Assembly (NCBI RefSeq): GCF_030344915.1
Contig: NZ_CP128233.1
Coordinates: 2,542,001-2,606,000, forward strand
DNA length: 64,000 nt
Source: Neopusillimonas aromaticivorans
Lineage (GTDB): Bacteria; Pseudomonadota; Gammaproteobacteria; Burkholderiales; Burkholderiaceae_B
Direction of reading: 5' to 3'
A program made the translations under genes and the position numbers. Shown here in pieces: positions 46,861-56,798 of the stretch (its first letter is position 1; each line of letters opens with the position of its first letter). The notes under the pieces were generated by a model. That model was not told where the DNA came from. It did no database searches and was given only the letters and a program-made list of their open reading frames with translations.

Positions 46861-48522
46861 ATGAAGTTAGCGAATCTTGGCCTTGCAGCCATCAATGTTG
46901 CACAGAACCGTATGCAGACTGCAGGTCACAACATCAATAACGTCTATACGGATGGGTACAACCGCCAGCAGGTCAAGGTGTCGACCGAAGGGGCCCAGAA
47001 CATGGGGCGCGGGTATATTGGTATGGGTGCGCGCGTTGATTCCATCGAACGCTCTTACGACAACTTCCTGTATCGTCAGGTGGTTAATGCCAAGAGCAAG
47101 CAGGCTGAACTGGCTTCGTTTGGCACTGAAATCACGCAAATCAACAATTTGTTTGCTGACCGTACGGCAGGTGTGTCGCCGGCGTTGCAAAAGTTTTTCG
47201 ATGGGATTCAGGCGGTGGCATCGTCGCCCGCCGACCCGGCTGCGCGCAAAGAGCTTGTTGGTCGGGCCTCAAGTCTGGTTGGGCAACTGAATGATGCCAA
47301 TGCGTTTCTGGAAGAGCAGCGCGGCAATATCAATACCCAGATCAGCACCGTGGTTCGCCAGGTCAACAGCTATGTCGAGCGTATTCATGATTTCAACAAC
47401 CAGATCGTGCGCGCGCGCGCTTCAGGTTCCGGGGCTACTCCGAATGACCTGCTCGACCAGCGCGACCAGGCCGTTGCCGAACTGAACGAACTGGTCGGTG
47501 TCAAGGTTATCGAGCAAGGTGACCGTATCGGTCTGACCTTTGGTGCCGGTCAGGTATTGCTGAGTGGTGATACTGTATACCCGCTTTCGGCCCAGCCCTC
47601 TGATTATGACCCGCGTCGTACCGCCGTGGCCTATAGCTTGCCTGCTGGCAATAACAGTTCTGTGCAAATCGAGCTTGACGACAAGTACATTACGGGCGGC
47701 AAGCTGGGTGGGTTGTTGTCCTATCGTACCGATTCGCTTGATGCTGTGCAAAATGATCTGGGTCGATTGGCCGTGGGGTTGGCCATGTCAATCAATAAGG
47801 CGCAGGCCAATGGCGAAGACCTGAACGGCGATACAGGCGCCGACATGTTTTCGATTGCTAACCCGACAGTGCTGGCTTCTCCACGCAATAATCCGGCCAG
47901 TACCGGCAATGTGACGGTTCAGTTTGCGGATGCCAATAAATTGACAGGCGCCAACTATCAGGTGTCTTTTGATGGTACAGCGTACAAAGTGGTTCGTTTG
48001 CCCGAGCAGACTGTTGTGGCACCTGATGATCCGGTGAATGCGCCAGGTCAGTACGATGGCCTGACATTCAACTTTCCTAATTCTGCCGATGTTAACGCTG
48101 GCGATTCGTGGTCGGTAGCGCCAACTCGCATGGCGGCTTCTGACCTCAGCATGGCAATGACTGACCCTGCCAAGTTTGCTGCGGCGGGCCCGGGTACCGG
48201 CGTCAGTGATAACGCCAACGCCCTTGAAATGGCCAAGTTGCAAACTGCCAAGACGCTGGGCAACGGTGCGATGAACTTTAACGAAGCCTATTCGCAAATC
48301 GTTAACAATGTCGGTGTGCAAACGCAGCAAATCCAGACCGCCCAGAAGGCGCAGGCGGCGCTGGTTCAGCAAACCTATGCGGCCCAGCAGGCGTATTCCG
48401 GGGTTAACCTCAACGAAGAGTACGTTAACCTGCAGCGCTATCAAGAACAGTTCCAGGCGGCTTCGCGTCTTATCAACGTCAGCTCTACGCTGTTCGACAC
48501 CCTGCTTAGCCTGAAACAATAG
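46861..48522 (+). CDS. flgK: Hook-filament junction protein FlgK (HAP1)
   Basis: 553 residues: LANLGLAAINVAQNRMQTAG, HNINNVYTDGYNRQQVKVST, NDLLDQRDQAVAELNELVGV and C-terminal GVNLNEEYVNLQRYQEQFQA. Intact. Client of FlgN. Confidence 0.95.
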   Translation: MKLANLGLAAINVAQNRMQTAGHNINNVYTDGYNRQQVKVSTEGAQNMGRGYIGMGARVDSIERSYDNFLYRQVVNAKSKQAELASFGTEITQINNLFADRTAGVSPALQKFFDGIQAVASSPADPAARKELVGRASSLVGQLNDANAFLEEQRGNINTQISTVVRQVNSYVERIHDFNNQIVRARASGSGATPNDLLDQRDQAVAELNELVGVKVIEQGDRIGLTFGAGQVLLSGDTVYPLSAQPSDYDPRRTAVAYSLPAGNNSSVQIELDDKYITGGKLGGLLSYRTDSLDAVQNDLGRLAVGLAMSINKAQANGEDLNGDTGADMFSIANPTVLASPRNNPASTGNVTVQFADANKLTGANYQVSFDGTAYKVVRLPEQTVVAPDDPVNAPGQYDGLTFNFPNSADVNAGDSWSVAPTRMAASDLSMAMTDPAKFAAAGPGTGVSDNANALEMAKLQTAKTLGNGAMNFNEAYSQIVNNVGVQTQQIQTAQKAQAALVQQTYAAQQAYSGVNLNEEYVNLQRYQEQFQAASRLINVSSTLFDTLLSLKQ

Positions 48523-48613
48523 TAAGCCTCGCTTGAAGCAGTAATACATGTAGAGTCCGGGTGCGCAACCGTTGTGGCGCACCGGCTACCCAGATTGAAT
48601 AAAGGCGGTTGCC

Positions 48614-49873
48614 ATGCGTATCAGTTCATCATTGTTTTTTCAGACCGGGGTCAACACCATCAACAGCCAGCAGGCCGGTTTGATGAAGTTGTATCAGCAA
48701 ATCGGTACCGGCAAGCGGATGATCAATCCGTCAGACGACCCGCTGGCCGCTGCGCAAACCATCAATATTGCGCAGTCGCAAACCATGAACCTGCGCTATA
48801 CCGAAAACCGTCAGGTGGCCAAGTCAGCGTTGTCGTCTGAAGAAAATACCTTGACTTCTGTTACGTCGTTACTGGTTGGCATCAAAACGCGTCTGGTCGA
48901 GGCCGGTAACGGTACATTATCCGATGCTGACCGCGCCGTTTTGGGTAACGTACTGTCGAATGCACGCGATAATTTGCTGGGGTTGGCAAATTCTACCGAT
49001 GGCAACGGCCAGTACTTGTTCTCGGGCCATAAAGGGACTCAACCGCCGTTTTCCGCGGCAGCCGATGGGCGTATAGAGTATGACGGTGATGATGGTCGAC
49101 GCAAGATTCAGGTTGATCAAACGAGGCAACTTGATTCTGCAGATACAGGTAGAGAAATTTTCATGCAAGCTGCTCCTGGAACGAGAAACTATTTAACCTC
49201 GGCTGCTGCGACGAATACAGGTACTATGGTTATTGGTTCACCTAGCATTTCAAATGCGCAGGGGGCGGATATCGGAAAAACGTTTACGGTAAGGTTTACC
49301 AAGGATGCAGCTACAGATGAGACCACGTATGCTGTTTCTACCGATGATGGGGCTACATTCGGTACTGAGACTCTAATTTCTCAAGCTATGACACAGCTTG
49401 ATATTTCAGGCCAGGTAAAAGTCAAGATTTCCGGGGTCCCAGAAGATGGTGACGTCTTTACGATTGAGCCTTCTTTTAGTACTGATCCTTTGGTTTCAGC
49501 GCCAGAGCATAATGTTTTTGATGCTTTGGATAATTTAATTGCAGTTCTGAACACGCCGTCGTCACTTACGCCCGCAGATGCGGCAAGTTTTCAAAATCAG
49601 CTCAATGCCACCATGCAACGCGTTGATGTCACCTACAATCAGGTGCTGACGGTTCGTTCATCGGTGGGTACACGTTTGAATGAAATCCAGTCGATTGATG
49701 ATAACGCCAGTTTGCGTAATCTCAGTTATGCCCAAGAGTTGATCCGTCTTGAAGAACTTGACTGGTATGAGGCAACGGCGCAGTTGCAGCAGCAAACAGC
49801 AGCACTTGAAGCGGCTTCGCTGGCGTTCAAGCAGATCCAGGCCACTAGCTTGTTCCGGATCTCGAACGGTTAA
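48614..49873 (+). CDS. flgL: Hook-filament junction protein FlgL (HAP3)
   Basis: 419 residues. Flagellin-like D0/D1 ends: MRISSSLFFQTGVNTINSQQ, GTGKRMINPSDDPLAAAQTI and TAALEAASLAFKQIQATSLF. The central part (about 49080-49560) is visibly A/T-richer with different codon choice, like the middle of flgE. Intact. Confidence 0.94.
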   Translation: MRISSSLFFQTGVNTINSQQAGLMKLYQQIGTGKRMINPSDDPLAAAQTINIAQSQTMNLRYTENRQVAKSALSSEENTLTSVTSLLVGIKTRLVEAGNGTLSDADRAVLGNVLSNARDNLLGLANSTDGNGQYLFSGHKGTQPPFSAAADGRIEYDGDDGRRKIQVDQTRQLDSADTGREIFMQAAPGTRNYLTSAAATNTGTMVIGSPSISNAQGADIGKTFTVRFTKDAATDETTYAVSTDDGATFGTETLISQAMTQLDISGQVKVKISGVPEDGDVFTIEPSFSTDPLVSAPEHNVFDALDNLIAVLNTPSSLTPADAASFQNQLNATMQRVDVTYNQVLTVRSSVGTRLNEIQSIDDNASLRNLSYAQELIRLEELDWYEATAQLQQQTAALEAASLAFKQIQATSLFRISNG

Positions 49874-49963
49874 TCACAGATCGCCAACGGGTATTTACAG
49901 TTTTTTACTGGTTTGTCCCGGATCTCCAGCGGTTATGTACAAGATCCAGAATACATAACAAGT
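49858..49963 (+). repeat. Imperfect 21-bp-period repeats after flgL
   Basis: GATCTCGAACGGTTAATCACA (49858, contains the flgL stop), GATCGCCAACGGGTATTTACA (49879), a diverged unit at 49900, GATCTCCAGCGGTTATGTACA (49921) and GATCCAGAATACATAACA (49943). Confidence 0.6.
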
Positions 49964-49991
49964 TGATATTGGTTCAATAAGGGTAGTTTTA

Positions 49992-50651
49992 ATGGCATGT
50001 TCTGGTTTCGTCAGCCTGTTTTCACGTACGGCTGCTGTCGTAGCCGTTGTCGCACTGGCAGGTTGCACGACAACCGGGCAATTCTTCATAACCGAGGCGT
50101 TGGCTGATTTTGTACCGGGTCAGACCACGTTTGCTGATGCGGTCCGGATGTTGGGCGCCGAACCGTCCAACACGTATGCTCAACTGAATGGGGCCATGCT
50201 GGCACGGTGGGCCCATAAAGGGTCCATCTTGACGGATGCGATTTATTTCCGTCAGGAAGCGACGCTGCGCTTTGATCCTCAGGGGCGGTTTGTGGGTATT
50301 GTCGATACCGTGAATATTCTAATTCCGCCGCGTGACCCGAATGGGCAGGCCAACGCGCAGTCAGGTCAAAGCCTGTCACAGCAGTCGCCGGCAACGGTTC
50401 AGGCACCCCGGCAAACCACCGAAGTCATTCAGGAAACCCAGGTGCAGGAAGTCGAGCGGATCATCATCATCGATGCTGCAGGGCAAACCTCAGGGCTTGC
50501 GCCAGTGGGGCAGGGTGGTGGCTCGCCATCGTCGACCGGGCTTGTACCGGCAACACCGCCAGCGTCTCAGGCCTATCGTCCTTCAAACACATTGGAAAAC
50601 TCGCTGCCAAACCCGGTAGTGACCTATCCTGTGCCGACTGGACGACAATAA
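49992..50651 (+). CDS. Unassigned lipoprotein between flgL and fliR (BamE/SmpA-like fold?)
   Basis: 219 residues, intact. Lipoprotein signal with lipobox VALAGC (Cys about residue 25). Mature part FVPGQTTFADAVRMLGAEPS...ARWAHKGSILTDAIYF...ATLRFDPQGRFVGIVDTV has the G-x-T, lG-x-P, W and F-x-x-x-G-x-x spacing of the BamE/SmpA fold; the rest is a Gln/Pro/Ser-rich low-complexity tail with a conserved-looking ERIIIIDAAG. Function unknown. Its position downstream of flgKL suggests a flagellum-related envelope role (inference only). Confidence 0.65.
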   Translation: MACSGFVSLFSRTAAVVAVVALAGCTTTGQFFITEALADFVPGQTTFADAVRMLGAEPSNTYAQLNGAMLARWAHKGSILTDAIYFRQEATLRFDPQGRFVGIVDTVNILIPPRDPNGQANAQSGQSLSQQSPATVQAPRQTTEVIQETQVQEVERIIIIDAAGQTSGLAPVGQGGGSPSSTGLVPATPPASQAYRPSNTLENSLPNPVVTYPVPTGRQ

Positions 50652-50754
50652 AGCAGCACCTTTTTGGTCTTGAACCTGTCACTACCACCGCTAAAGTGCA
50701 TTGTTGATACTTGAGCCATTACCTTTGAAGCGCCTCGCTTTACTGAAACAGTCT

Positions 50755-51534
50755 TTATAGCGCGTTGATCGCTCGCCCCATAGTCTGGATGCCCGAGTCT
50801 ACCAAGCGTTCAAAAAATGGCGCGATTTGCGGCAGGACAATCCACAATAAAATCAATCCGACCATCAAACTGATCGGGAAGCCGACCGCAAAAACTGATA
50901 GTTGTTGAGCGGTACGGTTCAGAATGCCAAGCGCCAGGCTGATGCTGAGCAGAACAATAATCAGCGGCAGGGCAAGCAGCATGCCTGACACCAGTACCTG
51001 CGAACTCCAGTCCAGCAAGACGGCGATACCGGCGCTGTTGATGGGGTTCGCACTAATGGGCAGCAGGTCGAAGCTGCGGATGAAACCGGCCAGCATCAGC
51101 AAGTGGCCATTCATGGCAATGAACAGCAGCATGGCAACCATGTTCATGATTCGCGCCAGAACGGCGGTGTTTGCGCCCGTTTGCGGGTCAAAGAATGATG
51201 CGAACGATAACCCCATTTGCAGCCCGATGAATTCCCCGGCGGTTTGTACGACGGCAAACACAACCCGCATGATCAGACCGAGCAGTACGCCGATCAGGAA
51301 CTGTTGCAGCACAATGAACAGCCCTTCGTAGGATGCCGGAGAATAGGTGGGTGGAGCGGGCAGTGTCGGGGCCACCACAAGGGCTATGAATACGGCCAGC
51401 CCGACTTTGGCGCGTGCCGGGATAGAGGCCTCACCCAGGATTGGCGCCGTGGCCATGAAGGCGGCGATACGCACGAAAGGCCACAAAAAAGCGTTCAGCC
51501 AGCCATACAGTTGTGCCGCATCAACTGAAATCAT
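50755..51534 (-). CDS. fliR: Flagellar export protein FliR
   Basis: 259 residues, six hydrophobic segments; VDAAQLYGWLNAFLWPFVRI, LLGLIMRVVFAVVQTAGEFI, GLQMGLSFASFFDPQTGANT are FliR signatures. Last gene of the leftward fliF-to-fliR run. Convergent with the lipoprotein gene. Confidence 0.95.
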   Translation of the reverse strand: MISVDAAQLYGWLNAFLWPFVRIAAFMATAPILGEASIPARAKVGLAVFIALVVAPTLPAPPTYSPASYEGLFIVLQQFLIGVLLGLIMRVVFAVVQTAGEFIGLQMGLSFASFFDPQTGANTAVLARIMNMVAMLLFIAMNGHLLMLAGFIRSFDLLPISANPINSAGIAVLLDWSSQVLVSGMLLALPLIIVLLSISLALGILNRTAQQLSVFAVGFPISLMVGLILLWIVLPQIAPFFERLVDSGIQTMGRAINAL

Positions 51535-51545
51535 TTCCTACCCTG

Positions 51546-51815
51546 TCAGCCGGCCAGGGTAGGCAATGACTGGATCAGGTGGCGGATGTAGTCGACCATG
51601 ACGCTGATCAGCCACGGCCCGGCCAGTACCAAGGTTGCACCGACAGCCAATAACTTGGGAATGAATGACAGCGTCATTTCATTGATTTGTGTGGCGGCCT
51701 GGAAAATACTGATCACCAGACCGACGACCAGGGTAACGAAGAGCAGTGGCCCGGCCATGGTCAGGGCTACTTTCATGGCCAGGTAGGTCATGGACATTAC
51801 GGTTTCAGGCGTCAT
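51546..51815 (-). CDS. fliQ: Flagellar export protein FliQ
   Basis: 89 residues with two membrane helices: TPETVMSMTYLAMKVALTMA, GPLLFVTLVVGLVISIFQAA, TQINEMTLSFIPKLL. Intact; forms the export gate with FliP and FliR. Confidence 0.95.
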   Translation of the reverse strand: MTPETVMSMTYLAMKVALTMAGPLLFVTLVVGLVISIFQAATQINEMTLSFIPKLLAVGATLVLAGPWLISVMVDYIRHLIQSLPTLAG

Positions 51816-51838
51816 GGCGGTTTCCTGGGTATCGTTCG

Positions 51839-52625
51839 CTAGACCGCGAAGCTGCGGGCCAGCGACCCGAGCAGCAAGTGCCAGCCGTCAGCCAGAACAA
51901 ATAGCATTAGCTTGAACGGCAATGAAATCGTTACCGGTGGCACCATCATCATCCCCAGCGCCATCAACACACTGGCCACCACCAGGTCAATGATCAGAAA
52001 AGGGATGAAAATGGTGAAACCGATCTGGAAGGCGGTTTTCAGCTCGCTGGTGACAAAGGCCGGAACCAGTACGCGTAACGGGACATCCTGAGGCGTTTCA
52101 AGCTGAGTGATACCGGCCATGTTGGCAAACAAAGACAGGTCAGTTTCACGCGTGTGGTTTAGCATGAAGGCTTTCATGGGCTCTGCAGCGGCCGCCAATG
52201 CCGGCTCAAAGGCCAATTCACCCGTGCTGAGGGGTAAATAGGCCTGTTCATAGACCTGATCAAACACCGGGGCCATGGCAAAAAACGTCAGGAACAGGGC
52301 CAGGCCGATAAGGACCGAATTGGGGGTGAGGCCCCGGTACCCATGGCATTGCGCAACAGCCCCAACACGATGATGACGCGAGTGAATCCCGTCATCATCA
52401 GCAGCATGGCGGGCAGGAACGACATCATCGTCAGCAGCAACAGTGTTTGCAGGCTGAGTGAATAGTTCTGTGCCCCGTTGGCTCCGGGGTTGCGGTAAAG
52501 GCCGGCAGCCCTTGCGCAACGGCCTGGCCGCCTAACAGGGCGGCAATGATCAGCAGGACGGGAACGACCAGCAGTTGTTTCAGACGGCGCGTGTGGCAGC
52601 CATGTTGCGTCATGAATGCTGTCAT
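51839..52625 (-). CDS. fliP: Flagellar export protein FliP (two frameshifts)
   Basis: About 262 residues after repair. Signal-anchor start, then NYSLSLQTLLLLTMMSFLPA, MLLMMTGFTRVIIVLGLLRN, PNSVLIGLALFLTFFAMAPV and FIPFLIIDLVVASVLMALGM, the FliP core. Start ATG 52625 overlaps the fliO stop (ATGA). Breaks: missing G near 52487 and missing G near 52333-52336. Confidence 0.93.
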
Positions 52626-52933
52626 GACTTCAGCTCGCTGGCAAACGCCTGTGCCTTGTCGTACTGCACGTTGGCGGAATGAGTGTGTGGCGGCAATTGA
52701 TGAAGCAGCGTGATGTGCTGGGGTGTAACGCCGAGCACCAGGCGAGCCTGTTCAACCTCAACGATGGTAATGAAGCCACGTCCACCCAGGCTATACGAAC
52801 TAACAACTTTGATATCGTTTTGGCTGCGACCACGGATTAAACCGGTACGCCGGGCCAGCCACGCCCCGCCCAGAATCAGCGCCAGAATGAACAATAACGC
52901 AACGATGGGTTGCAGAACGTCGGGCGCATCCAT
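52622..52933 (-). CDS. fliO: Flagellar export protein FliO
   Basis: 103 residues: one membrane helix (LQPIVALLFILALILGGAWL) and a cytoplasmic FliO domain (IKVVSSYSLGGRGFITIVEV, LGVTPQHITLLHQL). Helps assemble FliP. Intact. Confidence 0.92.
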   Translation of the reverse strand: MDAPDVLQPIVALLFILALILGGAWLARRTGLIRGRSQNDIKVVSSYSLGGRGFITIVEVEQARLVLGVTPQHITLLHQLPPHTHSANVQYDKAQAFASELKS

Positions 52934-52937
52934 GAAC

Positions 52938-53580
52938 TTAGCGGCGGCTGTTAAGCCGGTGCAAACGGTCGGATGGGGTAATGATATCGGTCAGGCGAAT
53001 ACCGTACTTGTCGTCGACGACAACCACCTCACCCTGTGCAATCAGGTAACCGTTCACGAAAATGTCCATGGGCTCGCCGGCCAGGCCGTCAAGCTCGACA
53101 ACCGAGCCTTGCCCCAGCTGCAGGATGTTCTTGATCGTCAGCTTGGTACGCCCCAGTTCGACAGACAACTGGACAGGAATGTCCATGATCATGTCGATGT
53201 CACTGTTTCCGGCGCTGCCTGAACCAATGAGCGGCTGGAAAACCTGCTGTGTCGCAGGCATGGCAACAGGTTGAGGTTCAGCCGCGTAGTCCATTTCGGT
53301 GGCTTGCTGAGGCTGTGTCGTGGCGGTCTGTTCTGCCATTGCGGCAGCCCAGTCATCCATTTCGTTCTGCAGGCCATCAGCACTGGGTTGACCCCGGTGT
53401 TGTTGATGCCTGCTCTGCCAGAGCGGCCGCCCAATCATCATCCAGTTCGGCAGACATGTCGCCAAAATCGGTATTGTCGGGCGATTCTGCAGATGCGGGG
53501 GTATCAATGGATGCGGGATCAGTGCCCTGATCGTCGTTGAGATCGTTTGCTTTATCGGGATCTTGGGTCGGATCGGTCAT
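52938..53580 (-). CDS. fliN: Motor switch protein FliN with duplicated N-terminal motif (one frameshift)
   Basis: 213 residues after repair. C-terminal SpoA domain (MIMDIPVQLSVELGRTKLTI, KNILQLGQGSVVELDGLAGE, GIRLTDIITPSDRL) forms the C ring. The N-terminal extension carries two copies of a motif, DDDWAAALAEQASTT and EMDDWAAAMAEQTATT; single-copy DDWAAAxAEQ is usual. The frame changes between the copies near 53390 (one extra base). Start overlaps the fliM stop by 4 bp. Confidence 0.92.
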
Positions 53581-54586
53581 GGGGTTCTTACTCGTTTTAA
53601 TTCAGGTTCGATCGGCGCCAGAAACTTCTGAACACGCAGGGCATACTTTTCGTTGAAGCTACCGTAGGTACATTCCAGAACAGGTACACCCCCGATAGAC
53701 GCGGTGACGGTCGGCGATAGCTCGAGTGGCAGCACGTCGTTCACTTTCATGTGCATGAGCTTGCCGATGGTAGAGTTGACACGCGCAAATTCAGCCACCA
53801 GTTCGACATCGGCGCTGCGTACTTCGAGTGACAGCTGTTTCGTCCAGCGACGGTCAATGTCATCGGACGCCGAGTCTTGCAATGGGCGTGACAGTACATC
53901 GCGGATAGGTTCGAGCATGGAGTAGGGCAGGCAGATGTTCAGGTTGCCGCCGGTAGCCCCCAGTTCAATATTGAATGAGCACACCACCACGATTTCATTG
54001 CCGCTGGTAATGCTGGCGAATTTTGCATACATTTCTGAACGGATGTATTCGAGCTCAAGCGGATAAATGTTTTCCCAGCAGTTCTGGTAGGCATCAAGGG
54101 TTGCGGTTAACAGACGACCGATGATGCGCTGTTCGGTCGTGGTGAAGTCTCTCCTTCGATACGCGTGTTGAGGCGCCCGTTGCCCCCGAAAAGACTGTCA
54201 ATAATCAGGAAAATGAGGTTCGGGTCGTAGGTGAACAGTGCCGTGCCGCGCAAGGGCTTCATGCTGACCATGTTCAGGTTGGCCGGAACGGGTAGGTTGC
54301 GTTCGAAATCAGAGTATTTCTGAATCTTGATGGCCGATACAGTGATGTCGGCGTTACGGCGCATGAAGTTCAGCAATACGGTACGCAGGCGTCGTGCGAA
54401 GCGTTCATGTATGAGTTCGAGCGTGTGCATGCGATGACGCACGACACGATCTGGAGAGCTGAGGTCGTAGGGCCGCACGCCCGAGCGCTCTTCCAGGGCT
54501 GTCTTGGAGGGCGCATCATCTTCGCCTGACACAGTGGCCAGGAGGGCATCAACTTCATCCTGAGAGAGAAAGTTGGAATACGACAT
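53577..54586 (-). CDS. fliM: Motor switch protein FliM (one frameshift)
   Basis: 336 residues after repair. N-terminal CheY-P binding peptide (FLSQDEVDALLATVSGE), middle GGXG-like domain (LIDSLFGGNGR in FLIIDSLFGGNGRL), C-terminal SpoA domain. One G missing near 54152 separates RIEG from RDFTTTEQRIIGRLLTATLD. fliL ends one base upstream. Confidence 0.94.
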
Positions 54587-55048
54587 TTATTGAATTACGA
54601 ACGCAGTAAATAAAACGTTGGAAATAGCGGGGCGGTTAGGGTTTGGGTAGTAGGCCTCTGACAAGGATTTGACCAGGTTAAGGGCGAGTTCGTTGCGGCC
54701 TTCGCTTGACTGCAGGTTGCTGGGTGTCTTTTTTGTGAGTTCACTGATAACGCGGTTACGTACTTCAGGCATGTATTCAACCAGTTGTTCGCGCGAGGCA
54801 TCGTTGTTAACGCGCAGGGTGATTTCCACATAAAGAATACGCGTGCTGTTGTTTTCGCGCAACGTTACGGTGAATGGGTCGAGCGGCAAGAAAATGGGCT
54901 TGGGCGGCGGTGCGACCTCGACCACGGGTGCGGCGTCGGCTTGCCCACCGGCCAGCATGCCGGAAGATTGCAGGAAATAGAACGTGCTGCCCAGAGTGAC
55001 AGCCATAATGGCGATAACAAGTAACGCGAGTTTCAGCAGTTTCATCAA
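54587..55048 (-). CDS. fliL: Flagellar basal body protein FliL
   Basis: 153 residues: one N-terminal membrane helix (LLKLALLVIAIMAVTLGSTF) and periplasmic domain (FLPLDPFTVTLRENNSTRIL, SEAYYPNPNRPAISNVLFTA). Stator-associated protein. Intact; start either of two adjacent ATGs (55048/55045). Confidence 0.93.
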   Translation of the reverse strand: MMKLLKLALLVIAIMAVTLGSTFYFLQSSGMLAGGQADAAPVVEVAPPPKPIFLPLDPFTVTLRENNSTRILYVEITLRVNNDASREQLVEYMPEVRNRVISELTKKTPSNLQSSEGRNELALNLVKSLSEAYYPNPNRPAISNVLFTAFVIQ

Positions 55049-55077
55049 TCAGGGAAGCGTTGTTGGGTTGCAGGTGG

Positions 55078-56794
55078 TCAGGCAAACGTATTGATCTGGC
55101 CATTATGCGCGCTTTGTGCACGCACTGTTGACGCAGGCAGGGCATTTTCGGCTACGACGCTCGCTGAAGCAAGTGAATTATTGCCTTTGGTGCCCGACGG
55201 GCTGTCTTCGCCGGCCTGCTGCCCGGTTTGACCTTGATCGCTGACCGATGTCTGGCCCAGCGAAATACCGGCCTGGGCCAACTGTTGCTGCAACTGGGGT
55301 AACGCATTTTCTACCGCATTACGTACATTGGCGTGCGGGGAAATGAACATGGCCTGCGCGACGCCATCGTTCATGCTCAGTGAAATGCGGATGGGGCCCA
55401 GATCCGGGGGTCGAGCCGCATTTCAATGGTTTGAAGGCCGTTTTTAAGCGTCTGGCTGATGCCGGCTACCTGTTGGCTGAAATCATTGCCCCACTGGGGG
55501 TGGCCCAACGGCGTGCTGACCAGCGGCGTGGCCATGGACCCAGGTGCAAAACTGGTGGGGGTCGGGGCAAGCCCGATGCTGGCTTCCGTCAAGGGTGTTG
55601 CGACCTGTGGTTGAGATTGTGCAGACCCACGCCCAAAAGTGCTATTGGCTGCAGCGATGAAATTGGATTTCAGGTCAGCATCAGCCTTCAGGCTGCTTTC
55701 AGAGAGTGTGTTGAATGCACGAGATTCAGTTCCAGAGGCTGTGCCGTTGGCGTTGCGCCCGGCTGCTTTTTCGAGGGCAAGGCGTGAATTCGCGTCCAGG
55801 CGTGCATCGCGATCGAGGGTGTCAGCGCGCTGGTTAAGCCGGGCCAATGCACTATCGGCATTCTCACGGGCAGCGTCAGTTGTGGCCTGAACGCGCTGGT
55901 TAAGCCGGGCCAATGCACTATCGGCATTCTCACGGGCAGCGTCAGTTGTGGCCTGAACCGCAAAGTCAGGGTTTTCCCCTGACTGGCATCAGAACTTGCC
56001 GATGAGGCAGGACGAGCCCGGCCTGACACCGCAAGACGCGGGTCATTCGCGACTGGTTCTGCGACAGCCCGTTGATTGGCCAGCAGGCTGTTCTCTGTGA
56101 AATTACGTTGATTGCCGTGGCCGCTAGCATCTTCCAGCGCAAAACCTTTGAGAGCCTGGCCATTTTGGGCAAGGCTGTCCCCATTTTGTCTGGTTAGGTC
56201 AGCCGTTGCCGTTGTGTCATTTGCGACAAGTGCTGCTTCAGCCCCGGATGCAGAGGTGGCCGACGCATTACGCGCCATGAAGACCTGTGCGACCGCTGCA
56301 GCAAGGTCAGACATGGCCAGCGCAACAGGGTTGGCGGCGGGCTCGTCTTCAGTGACAGCCTGTTTATTGGCGTGTGGGGAGGCGTCGGTGCCGGGAGCGC
56401 CCGAGCTGCTGGTGTCGTTTGACCCCGAGCTGCTGGTATGAGAGGCCACAGCGCCATTCGCGGTGGTTGGGTCTTGTGAGGTTTCAGCGCTTGAGGTGGC
56501 TTGCTGAGTGTTGGTCGTACTGGCGGAAGAGGCTTGCGGCGCCGGGGTGGAAGAGGCCTGTTGCGTATTGGTCGGAGGACTTTGTGCCGCGCTGTTGCCT
56601 GACTGTGCCGCACTGTTATTGCTTGCGGGTGCTGGGCTGCGGTACTGCGGCGCTGGCGCGGCCTGCTGGGTACGCTGGTTGCCCAGAATGTCAGCAAAAT
56701 TTTGAGCGTTGGCGTCGGAAAAGCTTGAAGCCGACACTTTGGCCGGCTGGGCTGAAATAAGGTTGACGACCGATGTCGTTTGTTGTGCATTCAT
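55078..56794 (-). CDS. fliK: Hook-length control protein FliK (two frameshifts)
   Basis: About 572 residues after repair. Long Ala/Ser/Gln/Thr-rich ruler region and C-terminal Flg_hook domain (GLQTIEMRLDPPDLGPIRIS, LSMNDGVAQAMFISPHANVR). The secreted ruler triggers the FlhB switch. Contains a perfect 66-bp tandem duplication (22 residues). Breaks: missing G near 55976 and missing C near 55407. Start MNAQQTTSVV at 56794, 4 bp after the fliJ stop. Confidence 0.88.
55826..55957 (-). repeat. Perfect 66-bp tandem duplication inside fliK
   Basis: Two adjacent identical 66-bp copies (55826-55891 and 55892-55957) encoding VQATTDAARENADSALARLN-QR twice; in frame, so it lengthens the ruler by 22 residues. 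Identity of the copies points to a recent event. Confidence 0.9.
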
Positions 56795-56798
56795 GGTG

